This document shows positions 17,984 through 26,228 of a stretch of 43,000 nucleotides of DNA, piece after piece; the first letter of the stretch is position 1; every line of letters starts with the position of its first letter. The stretch covers positions 1-43,000 of the forward strand of contig CAZVGZ010000031.1 of NCBI GenBank assembly GCA_964627605.1, in the 5' to 3' direction. The notes under the pieces are model-generated. The model saw only the letters and a program-made list of their open reading frames with translations. It had not been told where the DNA came from and did not search any database. The translations under genes were made by a program, and so were the position numbers. This DNA comes from CAZVGZ01 sp964627605. GTDB taxonomy: Bacteria > Latescibacterota > MWCZ01 > CAZVGZ01.

Positions 17984-19230
17984 ATGAAACTGATCCCAAA
18001 CCCATCCTTCGAAGAGGGCGGCACTGACGGCCCGAATGGTTGGAGCTACAGCGGGCCGTCTTCGCGACTGATGGAGTGTTGGCCCAGCGATTTGGCACAC
18101 GACGGCTCCCGCTGCATCCGCTTCAACGCCAGGACCGACCATCTGTCATGGACCAGCGACCGAGTTCCAATAATGGATGGCGACAACCTGATTCTGGAGT
18201 GGTGGACGCAGATGTCCGGCGGCGAGCCGTGGCACTGGAGCTAACATACAAGTTTTATTGGCGTAAGGGTGGTGTTCACCGAGGCCGCTGGAGGTCGATG
18301 CGGTCTGTTTGAGCGGCGAATAAGGTCCATCAGTACTGACGGATGGGTGCTGGCTTGGGTCCGCGTTAACGCACCAGATGACGCCACCGCCTGCCGTGTG
18401 GTGTTTGTGTGAGAAGCGGGCATAGACACAGACGGGTCAGTGATGATTGATGATGTGTCACTGACGGCGGCTGGTGTCAGTTTGCCGCTCCAACCAGGTT
18501 TTGGCCTGCTGAGGGTCGATATCGGAAGCGCGTTGGGCGATGGAGCGCTCGGCGGTCGCGTGACAATCACCGCCGCCGACACTCAGACCTACACCCCTGC
18601 TGACAGTTGCGAGTTCCAGGATGGCTCCTTTCACGTTGAGGGGCGACCTTTTGAGGTGGCACTTCCTGAGGGGCCCGCAGAGTTGACGATAGCCAGGGGC
18701 TTTGAATACGACGTCTGGTCCGAGGTGGTGGATATACTCCCTGGTCGAGTGACTCATAGCGCTCCACGATTAATACACTGCTTTCCGATGTCAACCGATG
18801 GCTGGTATGGCGACGACAGCCATGTCCACCTGTTTTTTCACCGCAGCAGCCGACACTCACACCCGACGCCGAGGGGGCGATCAACGAAAAACTTGAGATA
18901 GCAGTACCGTCTAGCGGCTGGCTGGCGGCTCGCGTGTTTGGCCCACCAGCTCCTGAAGTCGATTCCTCCATTCTGCCCCAAACATGGCCAGAGAGCGATG
19001 GCCAGTTCGCCCACACTAGCCCGATCTACATACGCCGCGACGGCCAGGACATGACACCAGACCCAAATGCCGCCAGATACTTCGTAGGTTGGATCGAGGC
19101 CTATAAAGAGGCCATCGACGGCTGTGAGGAGCTATTTCAGTCGATATCAGAACCCGATATAAAGCCGCTCTACGACAAAATCATCGGCCGGTTGCATGAG
19201 GCGCAGGCGGTGTTTGAGGCGATGTGCTGA
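17984..19230 (+). pseudogene. Broken CehA/McbA-type metallohydrolase with N-terminal jelly-roll domain
   Basis: One ancient reading frame can be followed through several lesions. It starts MKLIPNPSFEEGG, a carbohydrate-binding jelly-roll opening. It is cut by TAA (18242-18244) and TGA (18410-18412), yet continues in the same frame as DGWVLAWVRVNAPDDA and VMIDDVSL. It reaches GWYGDDSHVH, the start of the PHP-type metal-binding domain of the CehA/McbA family. Near a six-T run (18833-18838) the frame changes and jumps to C-terminal sequence (SSGWLAARVFGPPAPE, FAHTSPIYI). The few hundred residues with the other metal ligands are absent. So it carries two stops, one frameshift and a large internal deletion. 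Family names are from motif memory. Confidence 0.75.
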
Positions 19231-19562
19231 GAGTGCCGAAAAAAACAGGGAAACAGTGATCCACGGGGCATGGTAAGTCTCCCAGAACCTCATTGCCGGA
19301 CCTGCGCTACCTGCCGACAGATGGCATCCTGCGGTCGTAAACCTTCTGAGATTGTACCGATCAATCATTCGGCGCTCCGTTGCGCAATGTGGGTTTGTTG
19401 GCGTAGCAAATCACCACCCGCTCGCACTATATTGATAGAATAGAAACCGAACAGTCACAATCATCGTATTTGATACCTACACAGCGCTCTCCGCTTTCCG
19501 CAATCCGGCATTGCGACCACCTACTACCGGTTCCGGCAAGCCAATCTACGCAAGGCCGGTCT
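19231..19562. other. 332-bp gap, no gene recognised
   Basis: Lies between the broken metallohydrolase and the MFS gene. No RNA gene, repeat or convincing promoter was seen. A TTG-initiated extension of the MFS frame to 19470 is open but reads unlike protein of that family. Confidence 0.5.
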
Positions 19563-20825
19563 GTGTTTTTGCCCTCCTCGGTGCGCGCGCTTCCCTCCAA
19601 CGTCAGACGCACGTTCAAATATGACGCTATCGCTGGCATAGCTCGGGGTTTGGTGATGACCGGCGGCGCAGCCACTGCCGCTGTTGTTCTGAAAAAGGAG
19701 TTTGACGGCTCAAACGCTGAAGTGGCACTTCTCTACAGCGCGACTGGTGTCGGTTTCTTAGCAACCCTGGTTACATCGCGTTGGGTAAAACGGTTCAGCG
19801 CTATGCCGCTGGTGGTGGTGCCAGAAGCGTTGGCGTACATCCTGTTTATGCTGGTGGCGTTCGCTGCTCAGTCGTGGATGTTCACGCTGCTCTTGTGCAC
19901 GGCCTACGCCTTGATGGGAAGTCTTCAGCCCGCGCTGGCGCAGGTCTATAAATCCAACTACCCTGACTCTACACGTGGCTCGGTGTTCTCATTAGTGCGT
20001 ATGAGCATGATGGTGACAAACCTCGTAGCCGCGCAGCTAATAGGGATGCTACTGGACGCAAGGCCGACCCTGTATCTCTACGCCTACCCAGCGATCGGGC
20101 TTATCGGTCTGATCGGTGTGTGGGTGTTCAGCCGTATCAGGGTGCTGGACAGCAAAGGAGAGATCGAAAACGGCGACGGGGAAGCTGGACCGTCTTTCTC
20201 AGTATTCTGGCGGATTTTGAAGACAAACAAACCCTTTGCGGCGTTCATGGCCGTATGGGGGCTCTTTGGGTTCGGCAACCATCTAGTCAACCCGGTCAAA
20301 GCGAAATATCTCACCGACCCGGCCTATGGGATCGCAGCGTCGTACACCGCGTCGCTCCTTATTTTGGTGGTACTACCACAAGCGGTCGTAGTCCTCACAC
20401 TGCGACTGTGGGGCGGTCTGTTGGACAGGTTTCCTGCGACAACAGTACGGGTGCCGGTGCATGTGGCGACGACAGTGGGCTTGATCCTGTGGGCTACTAG
20501 CGATTCGTTGTGGGTGCTCGGAATCGCCGGGGTGATGTGGGGTATAGCCAGCGCTGGCGGTCAAATCCTTTGGCACGTCGGGATATTTGAGTTTGCCGGT
20601 GAGAATGAAGTGCCGCTCTATATGGGCATCCACGTCGGACTCACAGGCATCCGTGCTCTAGTCGGCCCGCATCTCGGCAACATGCTTGTCGATCTCGTAG
20701 GGATATCAGCGACCTTTTGGGTCAGTGTTGCGCTTTCCGGAACTAGCATACTTTTCATCATCTGGCTCGCATGGGTAATGCGCCGCAAGAAGATCGGACG
20801 CTATTCCGCCGCGGTTGCGAAGTAG
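19563..20825 (+). CDS. Major facilitator superfamily transporter
   Basis: A 420-residue inner-membrane protein with about 11-12 hydrophobic helices and a charged central loop near residues 185-205 (SRIRVLDSKGEIENGDGE), separating two halves as in MFS carriers. The first loop SRWVKRF resembles the conserved cytoplasmic motif between TM2 and TM3. The N-terminal helix region is AIAGIARGLVMTGG. The GTG at 19563 follows AAGG at a fair distance, while the longer TTG start at 19470 adds a non-membrane, unusual tail. The substrate is unknown. Neighbours give no firm hint, although the surrounding genes are rich in sugar metabolism. Confidence 0.85.
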   Translation: MFLPSSVRALPSNVRRTFKYDAIAGIARGLVMTGGAATAAVVLKKEFDGSNAEVALLYSATGVGFLATLVTSRWVKRFSAMPLVVVPEALAYILFMLVAFAAQSWMFTLLLCTAYALMGSLQPALAQVYKSNYPDSTRGSVFSLVRMSMMVTNLVAAQLIGMLLDARPTLYLYAYPAIGLIGLIGVWVFSRIRVLDSKGEIENGDGEAGPSFSVFWRILKTNKPFAAFMAVWGLFGFGNHLVNPVKAKYLTDPAYGIAASYTASLLILVVLPQAVVVLTLRLWGGLLDRFPATTVRVPVHVATTVGLILWATSDSLWVLGIAGVMWGIASAGGQILWHVGIFEFAGENEVPLYMGIHVGLTGIRALVGPHLGNMLVDLVGISATFWVSVALSGTSILFIIWLAWVMRRKKIGRYSAAVAK

Positions 20826-20983
20826 GATTAGAGTGCATGCATACCCGTCAAAAATGCGACTGTTGTGCCTCAGCACAACGCTGCATACGCTTGCGTTATT
20901 CCTGGTATGTGACTCCTCGCCCCCGACAGAGTGGCAGAGTCTATTTCTAACAAGAGTCCGTTTCGCTGGCGGTTGGACGATAG

Positions 20984-21021
20984 AACGCCGCCTCCCGGGG
21001 TTTCCCAGGAAGCGGCGTTCG
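20984..21021. terminator. GC-rich inverted repeat after glnK
   Basis: GAACGCCGC pairs with GCGGCGTTC, continued by three more pairs after one mismatch, 25 bases past the glnK stop and 160 bases past the MFS stop. There is no T run, so termination is only probable. Confidence 0.4.
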
Positions 21022-21045
21022 TCATCGCAGTCAAACTTGGAAAAG

Positions 21046-21384
21046 CTACAAGGCTTCGTCGCCGCTTTCCCCTGTGCGGATTCGGACGGCGTCTTCCACC
21101 GGCAGAACGAACACCTTGCCGTCGCCGATTTTGCCGGTTTGGGCGGCGGACACAACCGCCTCGACCGCTCTATCACACAGTTCATCGGTGACGACAACCT
21201 CGATGACGATCTTGGGCACGAATGAGACGGTGTATTCGCTGCCTCTATACACCTCCGCATGCCCTTTTTGGCGGCCGTACCCTTTGATCTCGCCGACCGT
21301 CATCCCTGCTATACCGAGTGCGTCAAGCGACTCTTTTACTTCGTCTAAGCGTGCTGGAGCGATGATGCACTTTAGAAGTTTCAC
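21046..21384 (-). CDS. glnK: Nitrogen regulatory protein P-II
   Basis: A 112-residue P-II signal protein that senses 2-oxoglutarate, ATP/ADP and glutamine and controls AmtB. The T-loop carries Gln39 in GYGRQKGH, Tyr51 in RGSEYTV (the uridylylation site) and Lys58 in FVPK. The C-terminal nucleotide site is TGKIGDGKVFVLPVEDAVRIRTGE. All key residues are conserved. It is 30 bases downstream of amtB on the same strand, the classic amtB-glnK pairing, so it most likely gates ammonium entry by plugging the channel. The ATG at 21384 gives the standard length, with an AAGGAGA ribosome site. The name glnK rather than glnB is chosen because of the neighbour. Confidence 0.96.
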   Translation of the reverse strand: MKLLKCIIAPARLDEVKESLDALGIAGMTVGEIKGYGRQKGHAEVYRGSEYTVSFVPKIVIEVVVTDELCDRAVEAVVSAAQTGKIGDGKVFVLPVEDAVRIRTGESGDEAL

Positions 21385-21414
21385 GATCTACTCTCCTTGC
21401 GAACGTGGCGCGAA

Positions 21415-22752
21415 TTAGTGCACGTTTGTCAGTTGAAAATCGGGATACGCCTCTCCACCGTGCTCGGTGTAGTCCAGTCCTGCGGACTCCTCCTCCGGGC
21501 TGACGCGCAGACCGACGACGGCGTCAATAATCTTAAACGCGATAAACGCGGTACCAAATGTCCAGACGAACGCCGCACCGATCCCTATCAGCTGCACTTC
21601 GACTATCGCCAAAGAGAATCCACCGGAGTTAAACATACCAGCCGCGAGTGTGCCCCACGCCCCGCACACGCCATGCACCGACACAGCGCCTACCGGATCA
21701 TCCAAACCCCATTTCTCAAGTGACAACACAGAGAACACCACGATCATCCCGGCTGCCAGGCCAATTATCACCGAACTGACTGGCGACACGTTTGCACATC
21801 CAGCGGTTATGGCAACCAGACCCGCCAACGCACCATTGAGCGACATGGAGACATCTGGCTTCTTGAATTTGAACCAGGCTACTATCATCGCTCCAATGGC
21901 ACCTGCCGCTGCAGCCAAGTTGGTGTTGACAGCTATGGATGCGATGCTGTAGTCAGTACCGGCCGTGCTGCTTCCAGGATTAAACCCGAACCAGCCGAAC
22001 CACAGTATAAACACACCCAGCGCGCCCAAGGGCAGGTTGTGCCCCAATATCGGCCGTGGTCTGCCTTCTGAGTCGTATTTGCCGATGCGGGGCCCCAAGA
22101 CGATTGCTCCGGCCAGCCCGGCCCAACCTCCCACCGAATGCACGACCGTCGATCCAGCGAAATCTATAAAACCGAGATCCTCCAACCAGCCTTGCCCAGC
22201 AAAAAGACTACCCCACGCCCACGATCCGAATACCGGATAGATTAGTCCGGTGATGACCACCGTATAGCATAGGTAACCTATGAACTTTGTCCGTTCAGCC
22301 ATGGCGCCGGACACGATCGTCGCAGCGGTAGCGGCGAATACGGTCTGGAAAATCAAGAACACATATGTCCAGGATTTGTCCGTATATCCGCTCAGAAAGA
22401 ACCCCCCGGTGCCGATCCAACCACCCAAAGTCGGACCAAACATGAGCGCAAACCCGAACGCCCAGAAGATCAGACTTCCGAGCGAAAAATCCATCAGGTT
22501 CTTCATCAGGATGTTGGCGGCATTTTTGGCGCGGGTAAATCCGGCCTCAACCATCGCAAAACCGGCCTGCATGAAAAACACCATGAAGGCGGCGATGAGC
22601 GTCCATACGTAGTCGATCGGGAAATGCTCGGCCCCGTCATGGGCAGCAGGTGGCGGCACTGTGGCCTCCTGTGCGCTCACCTCGCCGGACAGCACCCAAA
22701 GGGCCACCATCACGAATAACGCGGCCAATCGCCATCTGAATCGGCAGAACAT
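21415..22752 (-). CDS. amtB: Ammonium transporter
   Basis: A 445-residue Amt/Rh-family channel for ammonium in the inner membrane. The N terminus is a signal-peptide-like helix ending SGEVSAQE. The mature part begins with the family block FMVFFMQAGFAMVEAGF. The pore histidines sit in STVVHSVGG and AVSVHGVCGAWGTLAAG. Eleven further helices are evident. The ATG at 22752 is chosen because GGAGGAAACAGA stands directly before it. A longer open frame to 22848 has no ribosome site. It heads the amtB-glnK operon. No sigma-54 promoter could be found in the 150 bases upstream, so control may differ from enteric bacteria. Confidence 0.96.
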   Translation of the reverse strand: MFCRFRWRLAALFVMVALWVLSGEVSAQEATVPPPAAHDGAEHFPIDYVWTLIAAFMVFFMQAGFAMVEAGFTRAKNAANILMKNLMDFSLGSLIFWAFGFALMFGPTLGGWIGTGGFFLSGYTDKSWTYVFLIFQTVFAATAATIVSGAMAERTKFIGYLCYTVVITGLIYPVFGSWAWGSLFAGQGWLEDLGFIDFAGSTVVHSVGGWAGLAGAIVLGPRIGKYDSEGRPRPILGHNLPLGALGVFILWFGWFGFNPGSSTAGTDYSIASIAVNTNLAAAAGAIGAMIVAWFKFKKPDVSMSLNGALAGLVAITAGCANVSPVSSVIIGLAAGMIVVFSVLSLEKWGLDDPVGAVSVHGVCGAWGTLAAGMFNSGGFSLAIVEVQLIGIGAAFVWTFGTAFIAFKIIDAVVGLRVSPEEESAGLDYTEHGGEAYPDFQLTNVH

Positions 22753-23142
22753 TCTGTTTCCTCCATAGTGTGGCAAAACGGTTGTCGGTTGGGTTGCGAG
22801 ATCGACCCAAATGGCAGGCCTTCGCCGCATGAGTAATAGGTTATCCAAGGTGCATGTCAGCGGTGTTTCCTCAAGATTTCAATCAGTGAAAAACTGGGTC
22901 AACGCTGCGTAACAGAAAAGTGTCCCGCTTGTAACACGCCAGTTCCACACTCGGGACCCTTGATCGGACCGCAACCTTTCCTGCTTCTGGTTGACCTGGT
23001 GGGTATATCCACCATGTTTTGGGGATGCTTCTCCGATAGCTGTCAGCGTTTTTCAAACTGTCTGGCCTTCCTGGGTTATTTTTTGCCGTAATAACGAAGT
23101 GCTCAGACCGAGCAGTCATCTTTTCCTGAACTGAGGATCGTC
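22753..23142. other. 390-bp divergent intergenic region
   Basis: Contains the strong amtB ribosome site (minus strand) and the GAGGAT site before 23143 (plus strand). Expected to carry the two divergent promoters, but no clear -35/-10 or -24/-12 pair was recognised, and no RNA gene. Confidence 0.4.
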
Positions 23143-24242
23143 ATGCCCAGAGGACACAGATTCGGTACAGATTGGATCGACAGGGTCGATGCGGACACTG
23201 GGGTGTTGGTGCGTCAGATCACCAGCGCGGAGACGGCGTGTCTTCATCTGCACTACGAGACGCCGACATTCGCCCCTGACGGGCAGCGTATGATTTTTGT
23301 GGCTAAACGGTACGCCCAAAGGGTCTCTGTTTGGGACCTGATGACCTGCGGCAGCGACGGAATGGATATCACCCAGGTTTCTGGCGACAGCGAGGTCAGG
23401 ATGTCAAACGCGTGCCTTACCACCGATGGCGATTACGCGTTGTATATGGAAGGTGCCACCGCGCATATGACGCGGCTGTCTGATTGTGAAGACACTGAGA
23501 TTGGGCATGTAGACGGCGCATCGAACAGGGACTACTACCGGGGAATGCGGTCGTGGGACGGGCGATACTATTTTGCACAGGTCACAAAAAACGATAGGGT
23601 ACTGATGATCCGGTGGGACCTTACGACTGGAGATCAGGCGGTGGTAACAGAGTCTGACGGTATTAACCATCCAAAAGTCGCTCCAGGCGGGCCGGAAATC
23701 ACGTACTCTGTCGGTACCACTCAGGCCGACGGAACGATGACCAAAGTCGGCGTCAGCTTCCACTGCGAGACATTGGAACCGATCGAGGTCAACTTCCCTC
23801 AAGGCCCACACCCTACGGCGCACAAAAACTGGCTCGGTAAGACAGGTTGGTACCACTCCACTTTCAAGCCTCCAGGACGATGTGTGCAGATTCTTCCTCG
23901 CGACGGAGAAAAAAGACCATCGTCGCCGAGGGCCCTTATTTTTGGCACTCAGGGGCGTCAGACGACGGTGAGTGGATTGTCGCTGACAGCAACTGGCCCG
24001 ATGAGGGTCTGTGGCTAATCAACGTCGCCACAAAACAGCGCGAACGTCTCTGTTTCTCGTTCGCATCACAGGGCCATCCGCAGACCACCCATCCGCACCC
24101 CAACCTAAGCGATGACGGATCAATGGCGGTTTTCGCGTCTGATAGGACCGGAATAACACAGGTCTATGTCGCCTACCTACCCGATGAGATGAGAGACCGG
24201 CTGGCGACTCCCAGAGCCGCTGCGATTTCGATGAACGCATAG
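23143..24242 (+). pseudogene. Frameshifted oligogalacturonate-lyase-like beta-propeller
   Basis: Two frames together make one protein of about 365 residues, similar throughout to the intact gene at 31793-32914. The first (23143 onward, GAGGAT ribosome site) covers blades such as TPTFAPDGQRMIFVAKR and DGRYYFAQVTKNDRVLM. The second has GPYFWHSGASDDGEWIVADS, NWPDEGL and QTTHPHPNLSDDGS. The switch is a -1 change at the A6 run 23909-23914. The Q-x-x-H-P-H motif expected to bind the metal in pectate-lyase family 22 is kept. With only one lesion this is a recent pseudogene, a sequencing error, or a gene rescued by slippage. Confidence 0.75.
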
Positions 24243-24303
24243 CTTTGGGTTTTGGGCGCATGGACGTGATCGGACAGACTGAAACCGAGGGGATACTGCG
24301 GCG

Positions 24304-24465
24304 ATGCCAGACTCAGCGGAATGGTGGGGCGAATGCGCCCTCTGGGGGCAGCTCAACCTCTAGGAGAACGACCCCGAAAAAATCGACGCTGGCGGTGAGG
24401 AGGACTCACGGCAAGGGCCGCGTGGTATATTTCCCGTGTGACATAGACGGGTGGTGCACAGTGGC
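24304..24465 (+). pseudogene. Tiny remnant of a glycosidase-like gene (both ends, middle lost)
   Basis: From ATG 24304 the frame reads AEWWGECALWGQLNL, a TAG, then ENDPEKIDA. This resembles the opening of large beta-galactosidase-trimerisation-type proteins. About 15 codons later another frame reads RTHGKGRVVYFPCDIDGW, which looks like the C-terminal trimerisation block of the same kind of protein. The several hundred residues expected between them are missing. So this seems to be a gene whose interior was deleted, leaving both ends. Confidence is limited because both pieces are short. Confidence 0.4.
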
Positions 24466-24491
24466 AAACAACCCCAAACGAGGTGAAAGAA

Positions 24492-25283
24492 ATGAAACTC
24501 GCATGTCAAGAAGGTTTGGCACCAGGTGAAACACTTGCCCAAAGGTTCGAAAGCATTGAGAAGGCTGGGTATCTAGGCGTTGAGTTTGGTGGTAGTGGCA
24601 TCTGGGAGAGGGTCGGCGAGATTAGGAACGCTTTCGCGTCGTCGTCGCTGGAGCCAGCCACCATCTGCGCTGGATTTGGAGGCTGCCCGCTCGATTCGAC
24701 GCTGGCTGAGCGCCAGAAGGCCGACGATGACATCAAGCGCATCCTCACCGCCGGCGGGGAGATCGGCGTTGTAGGGATGGTCCTCGTACCAGTTTTCGGG
24801 CCGCCGCGTATTGGGGATTTGAGCCCCTGGAAAACCGCTGTGGAACTTGAAAAAGCGATGCTGGTTGACCTGATGGGTAGGTGGGCTGAGCACGCCGTTG
24901 AGGCAGGCACGTTGGTGATTCTGGAGCCGCTCAATGGCTACGAGACGCATCTGATAAAAAAACTTTCCGATGCGGTGGAGATATGCGAGCAGGTAAACAA
25001 CCCCGCAGGTGCCAAAATGATGGCCGACTTCTTTCACATGGAGCTTGAAGAGCCTGATGTTGCGACAGCAATCAAAGAGGCCGGAGATTGGATCTGCCAT
25101 GTGCATCTGGCCGATCATCCCCGCATTCTACCAGGCTATGGCAATAGTGATTTCAAGCCCGGTTTTGCTGCGCTGAAAGAGATCGGTTACGACGGCTATA
25201 TGGCTCTGGAGTGCGGTGTCCCAGACCCGGATAAACAGGCTGCGCTTACCAGAACCGTCGAATTCCTTCGCTCTCAGATGTAG
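24492..25283 (+). CDS. Sugar phosphate isomerase/epimerase-like TIM barrel
   Basis: A 263-residue protein of the AP-endonuclease-2/xylose-isomerase-like fold. Metal-site blocks are LVILEPLNGYETHLI (Glu), ICEQVNNPAGAKMMADFFHM (Asp and His), WICHVHLADHPRILPGYG (His-x-His) and DGYMALECGV (terminal Glu). These are the usual ligands in this family, which includes tagatose/psicose epimerases and inosose dehydratase relatives. The ATG at 24492 is chosen because GAGGTG lies seven bases upstream. The GTG nine bases earlier is inside that site. The substrate is probably a keto-sugar or inositol derivative. It is followed by a strong hairpin and the STAS gene. Confidence 0.87.
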   Translation: MKLACQEGLAPGETLAQRFESIEKAGYLGVEFGGSGIWERVGEIRNAFASSSLEPATICAGFGGCPLDSTLAERQKADDDIKRILTAGGEIGVVGMVLVPVFGPPRIGDLSPWKTAVELEKAMLVDLMGRWAEHAVEAGTLVILEPLNGYETHLIKKLSDAVEICEQVNNPAGAKMMADFFHMELEEPDVATAIKEAGDWICHVHLADHPRILPGYGNSDFKPGFAALKEIGYDGYMALECGVPDPDKQAALTRTVEFLRSQM

Positions 25284-25299
25284 CTTTCGATAGGTGTGT

Positions 25300-25344
25300 C
25301 CAACGCGCTGCACGGGTGGGGTCGGCACCCGTGCAGCGCGTTGG
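25300..25344. repeat. Perfect 19-bp inverted repeat (hairpin) before the STAS gene
   Basis: CCAACGCGCTGCACGGGTG at 25300-25318 is followed by a seven-base loop and its exact reverse complement at 25326-25344. It has no mismatch and is very GC-rich. The STAS ribosome site AAGGGA starts two bases after the stem. There is no T run, so it is not a standard terminator. It could stabilise the mRNA ends, mark processing, or control access to the ribosome site. Confidence 0.9.
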
Positions 25345-25357
25345 CAAGGGAAGCACA

Positions 25358-25702
25358 ATGCTCATCACCAAAAAACACGAATGCGGTTTCCTGATATTCC
25401 GCATCCATGCGGAACGGGCGACCATAACCAACATCGCAGACGACCTCAGAGATGCACTGCGAGACCTCTTCAAGAGCGATCCCGATTCGAAAGCCCTCGT
25501 CGATCTCTCACAGGTCACTCATATCGATTCGGCGGTGATCGGCGCTCTGATGGTGGGTGTGATACAATCCAAGGAAACCGACGGCTCATGCGCTGTCATC
25601 GGTGCAAGCCAACAGGTCAGACACACCCTCGACATCGCCGAAATCTCGACCGTCCTGCCAATTTTCTCGTCCGTTGAGGATGCTGCTGAGGGGGAAGCGT
25701 AG
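25358..25702 (+). CDS. STAS-domain protein (anti-sigma-factor antagonist type)
   Basis: A 114-residue single STAS domain. The fold signature is KALVDLSQVTHIDSAVIGAL, where the Ser of IDS is the residue phosphorylated in SpoIIAA/RsbV relatives. It then runs GALMVGVIQSKETDGSCAVIG, and the end is acidic. Such proteins normally bind a partner-switching kinase or an STAS-binding membrane protein, but no kinase or phosphatase lies beside it here. The ATG at 25358 is chosen because AAGGGA stands seven bases upstream. The frame is open from 25316 but has no ribosome site there. The perfect hairpin directly before it suggests mRNA-level control. Its target is unknown. Confidence 0.87.
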   Translation: MLITKKHECGFLIFRIHAERATITNIADDLRDALRDLFKSDPDSKALVDLSQVTHIDSAVIGALMVGVIQSKETDGSCAVIGASQQVRHTLDIAEISTVLPIFSSVEDAAEGEA

Positions 25703-25802
25703 AGCATCGGAGGAGAAGCGCCGACAGGCGTGAGCTTTCGGGTCCCATAAATGAGGCTTGAGCACAGGCACGGACTCGCCCGGTGTCAGCGATTAGAACA
25801 AT

Positions 25803-25824
25803 CGCCACCGCCTATGAGGTGGCG
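25803..25824. repeat. Small inverted repeat between convergent genes
   Basis: CGCCACC at 25803-25809 pairs with GGTGGCG at 25818-25824 across eight bases, in the gap between the STAS gene and the gene at 25891. It is a candidate terminator, with the minus-strand side followed by a slightly T-rich stretch. Confidence 0.35.
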
Positions 25825-25890
25825 TAGATGATGAGAACAGACTCACATTGGAAATGACCGCCCCCCGGCCGTTGAGGGTGATACTCACTC

Positions 25891-26169
25891 CTAATTCTCC
25901 CGCAAATATTTGCGAACCGCGTCAACGAGCGGCTGGTGTTCGGGTAGCGGGGTGGGCGAATTTTTCATCCAGTCGTGGCCTGGGCGGTAGGCCTCATATT
26001 CCCAGGTCGACGATTCAGGATCCCAGTAGGCACAAAGATGTGGCGATGGCTCGTCACCTTTCTGGTTGGGATCGTCTGTGTAGGCGATCACCACGCCGTA
26101 TGAGGCTGGTTCTACACAGATATCCAGGTCCCACCCATGGACGTTCACTGATCCAAAAACTTCGGCCAT
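25891..26169 (-). CDS. Hypothetical protein of 92 residues
   Basis: A small acidic, aromatic-rich protein with no recognised family. It opens MAEVFGSVNVHGWDLDIC and contains CAYWDPESSTWEYEAYRPGHDW and a C-terminal helix VDAVRKYLREN. There is no signal peptide or membrane segment. The ATG at 26169 is preceded by GAGGAA at four bases, a convincing ribosome site, so the gene is probably real. It follows the 757-residue gene by 59 bases on the same strand and may share its transcript. The function is unknown. The WDP/WEYEAYRPG pattern may mark a ligand-binding small fold. Confidence 0.6.
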   Translation of the reverse strand: MAEVFGSVNVHGWDLDICVEPASYGVVIAYTDDPNQKGDEPSPHLCAYWDPESSTWEYEAYRPGHDWMKNSPTPLPEHQPLVDAVRKYLREN

Positions 26170-26228
26170 CGGTTCCTCGTCCCATTTTAGGTGAGTGCAG
26201 TGGGCGTGCGGGTACTGCGCAATCTAAG

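Noticed and set aside
20815..21225. 136-residue + strand ORF opposite glnK
   Set aside because: glnK on the other strand is unmistakable, and this reading shows no domain.
22753..22900. Sigma-54 promoter for amtB
   Set aside because: No GG-N10-GC match to the -24/-12 consensus could be found upstream of the amtB start.
22883..23119. 78-residue minus-strand ORF upstream of amtB
   Set aside because: No motif, no ribosome site and unlike composition. Probably non-coding promoter DNA.
23905..23920. Programmed -1 ribosomal frameshift at A6
   Set aside because: In the actual frame the codons are GAA AAA AGA, not an X-XXY-YYZ slippery site, and no stem-loop was seen directly after it.
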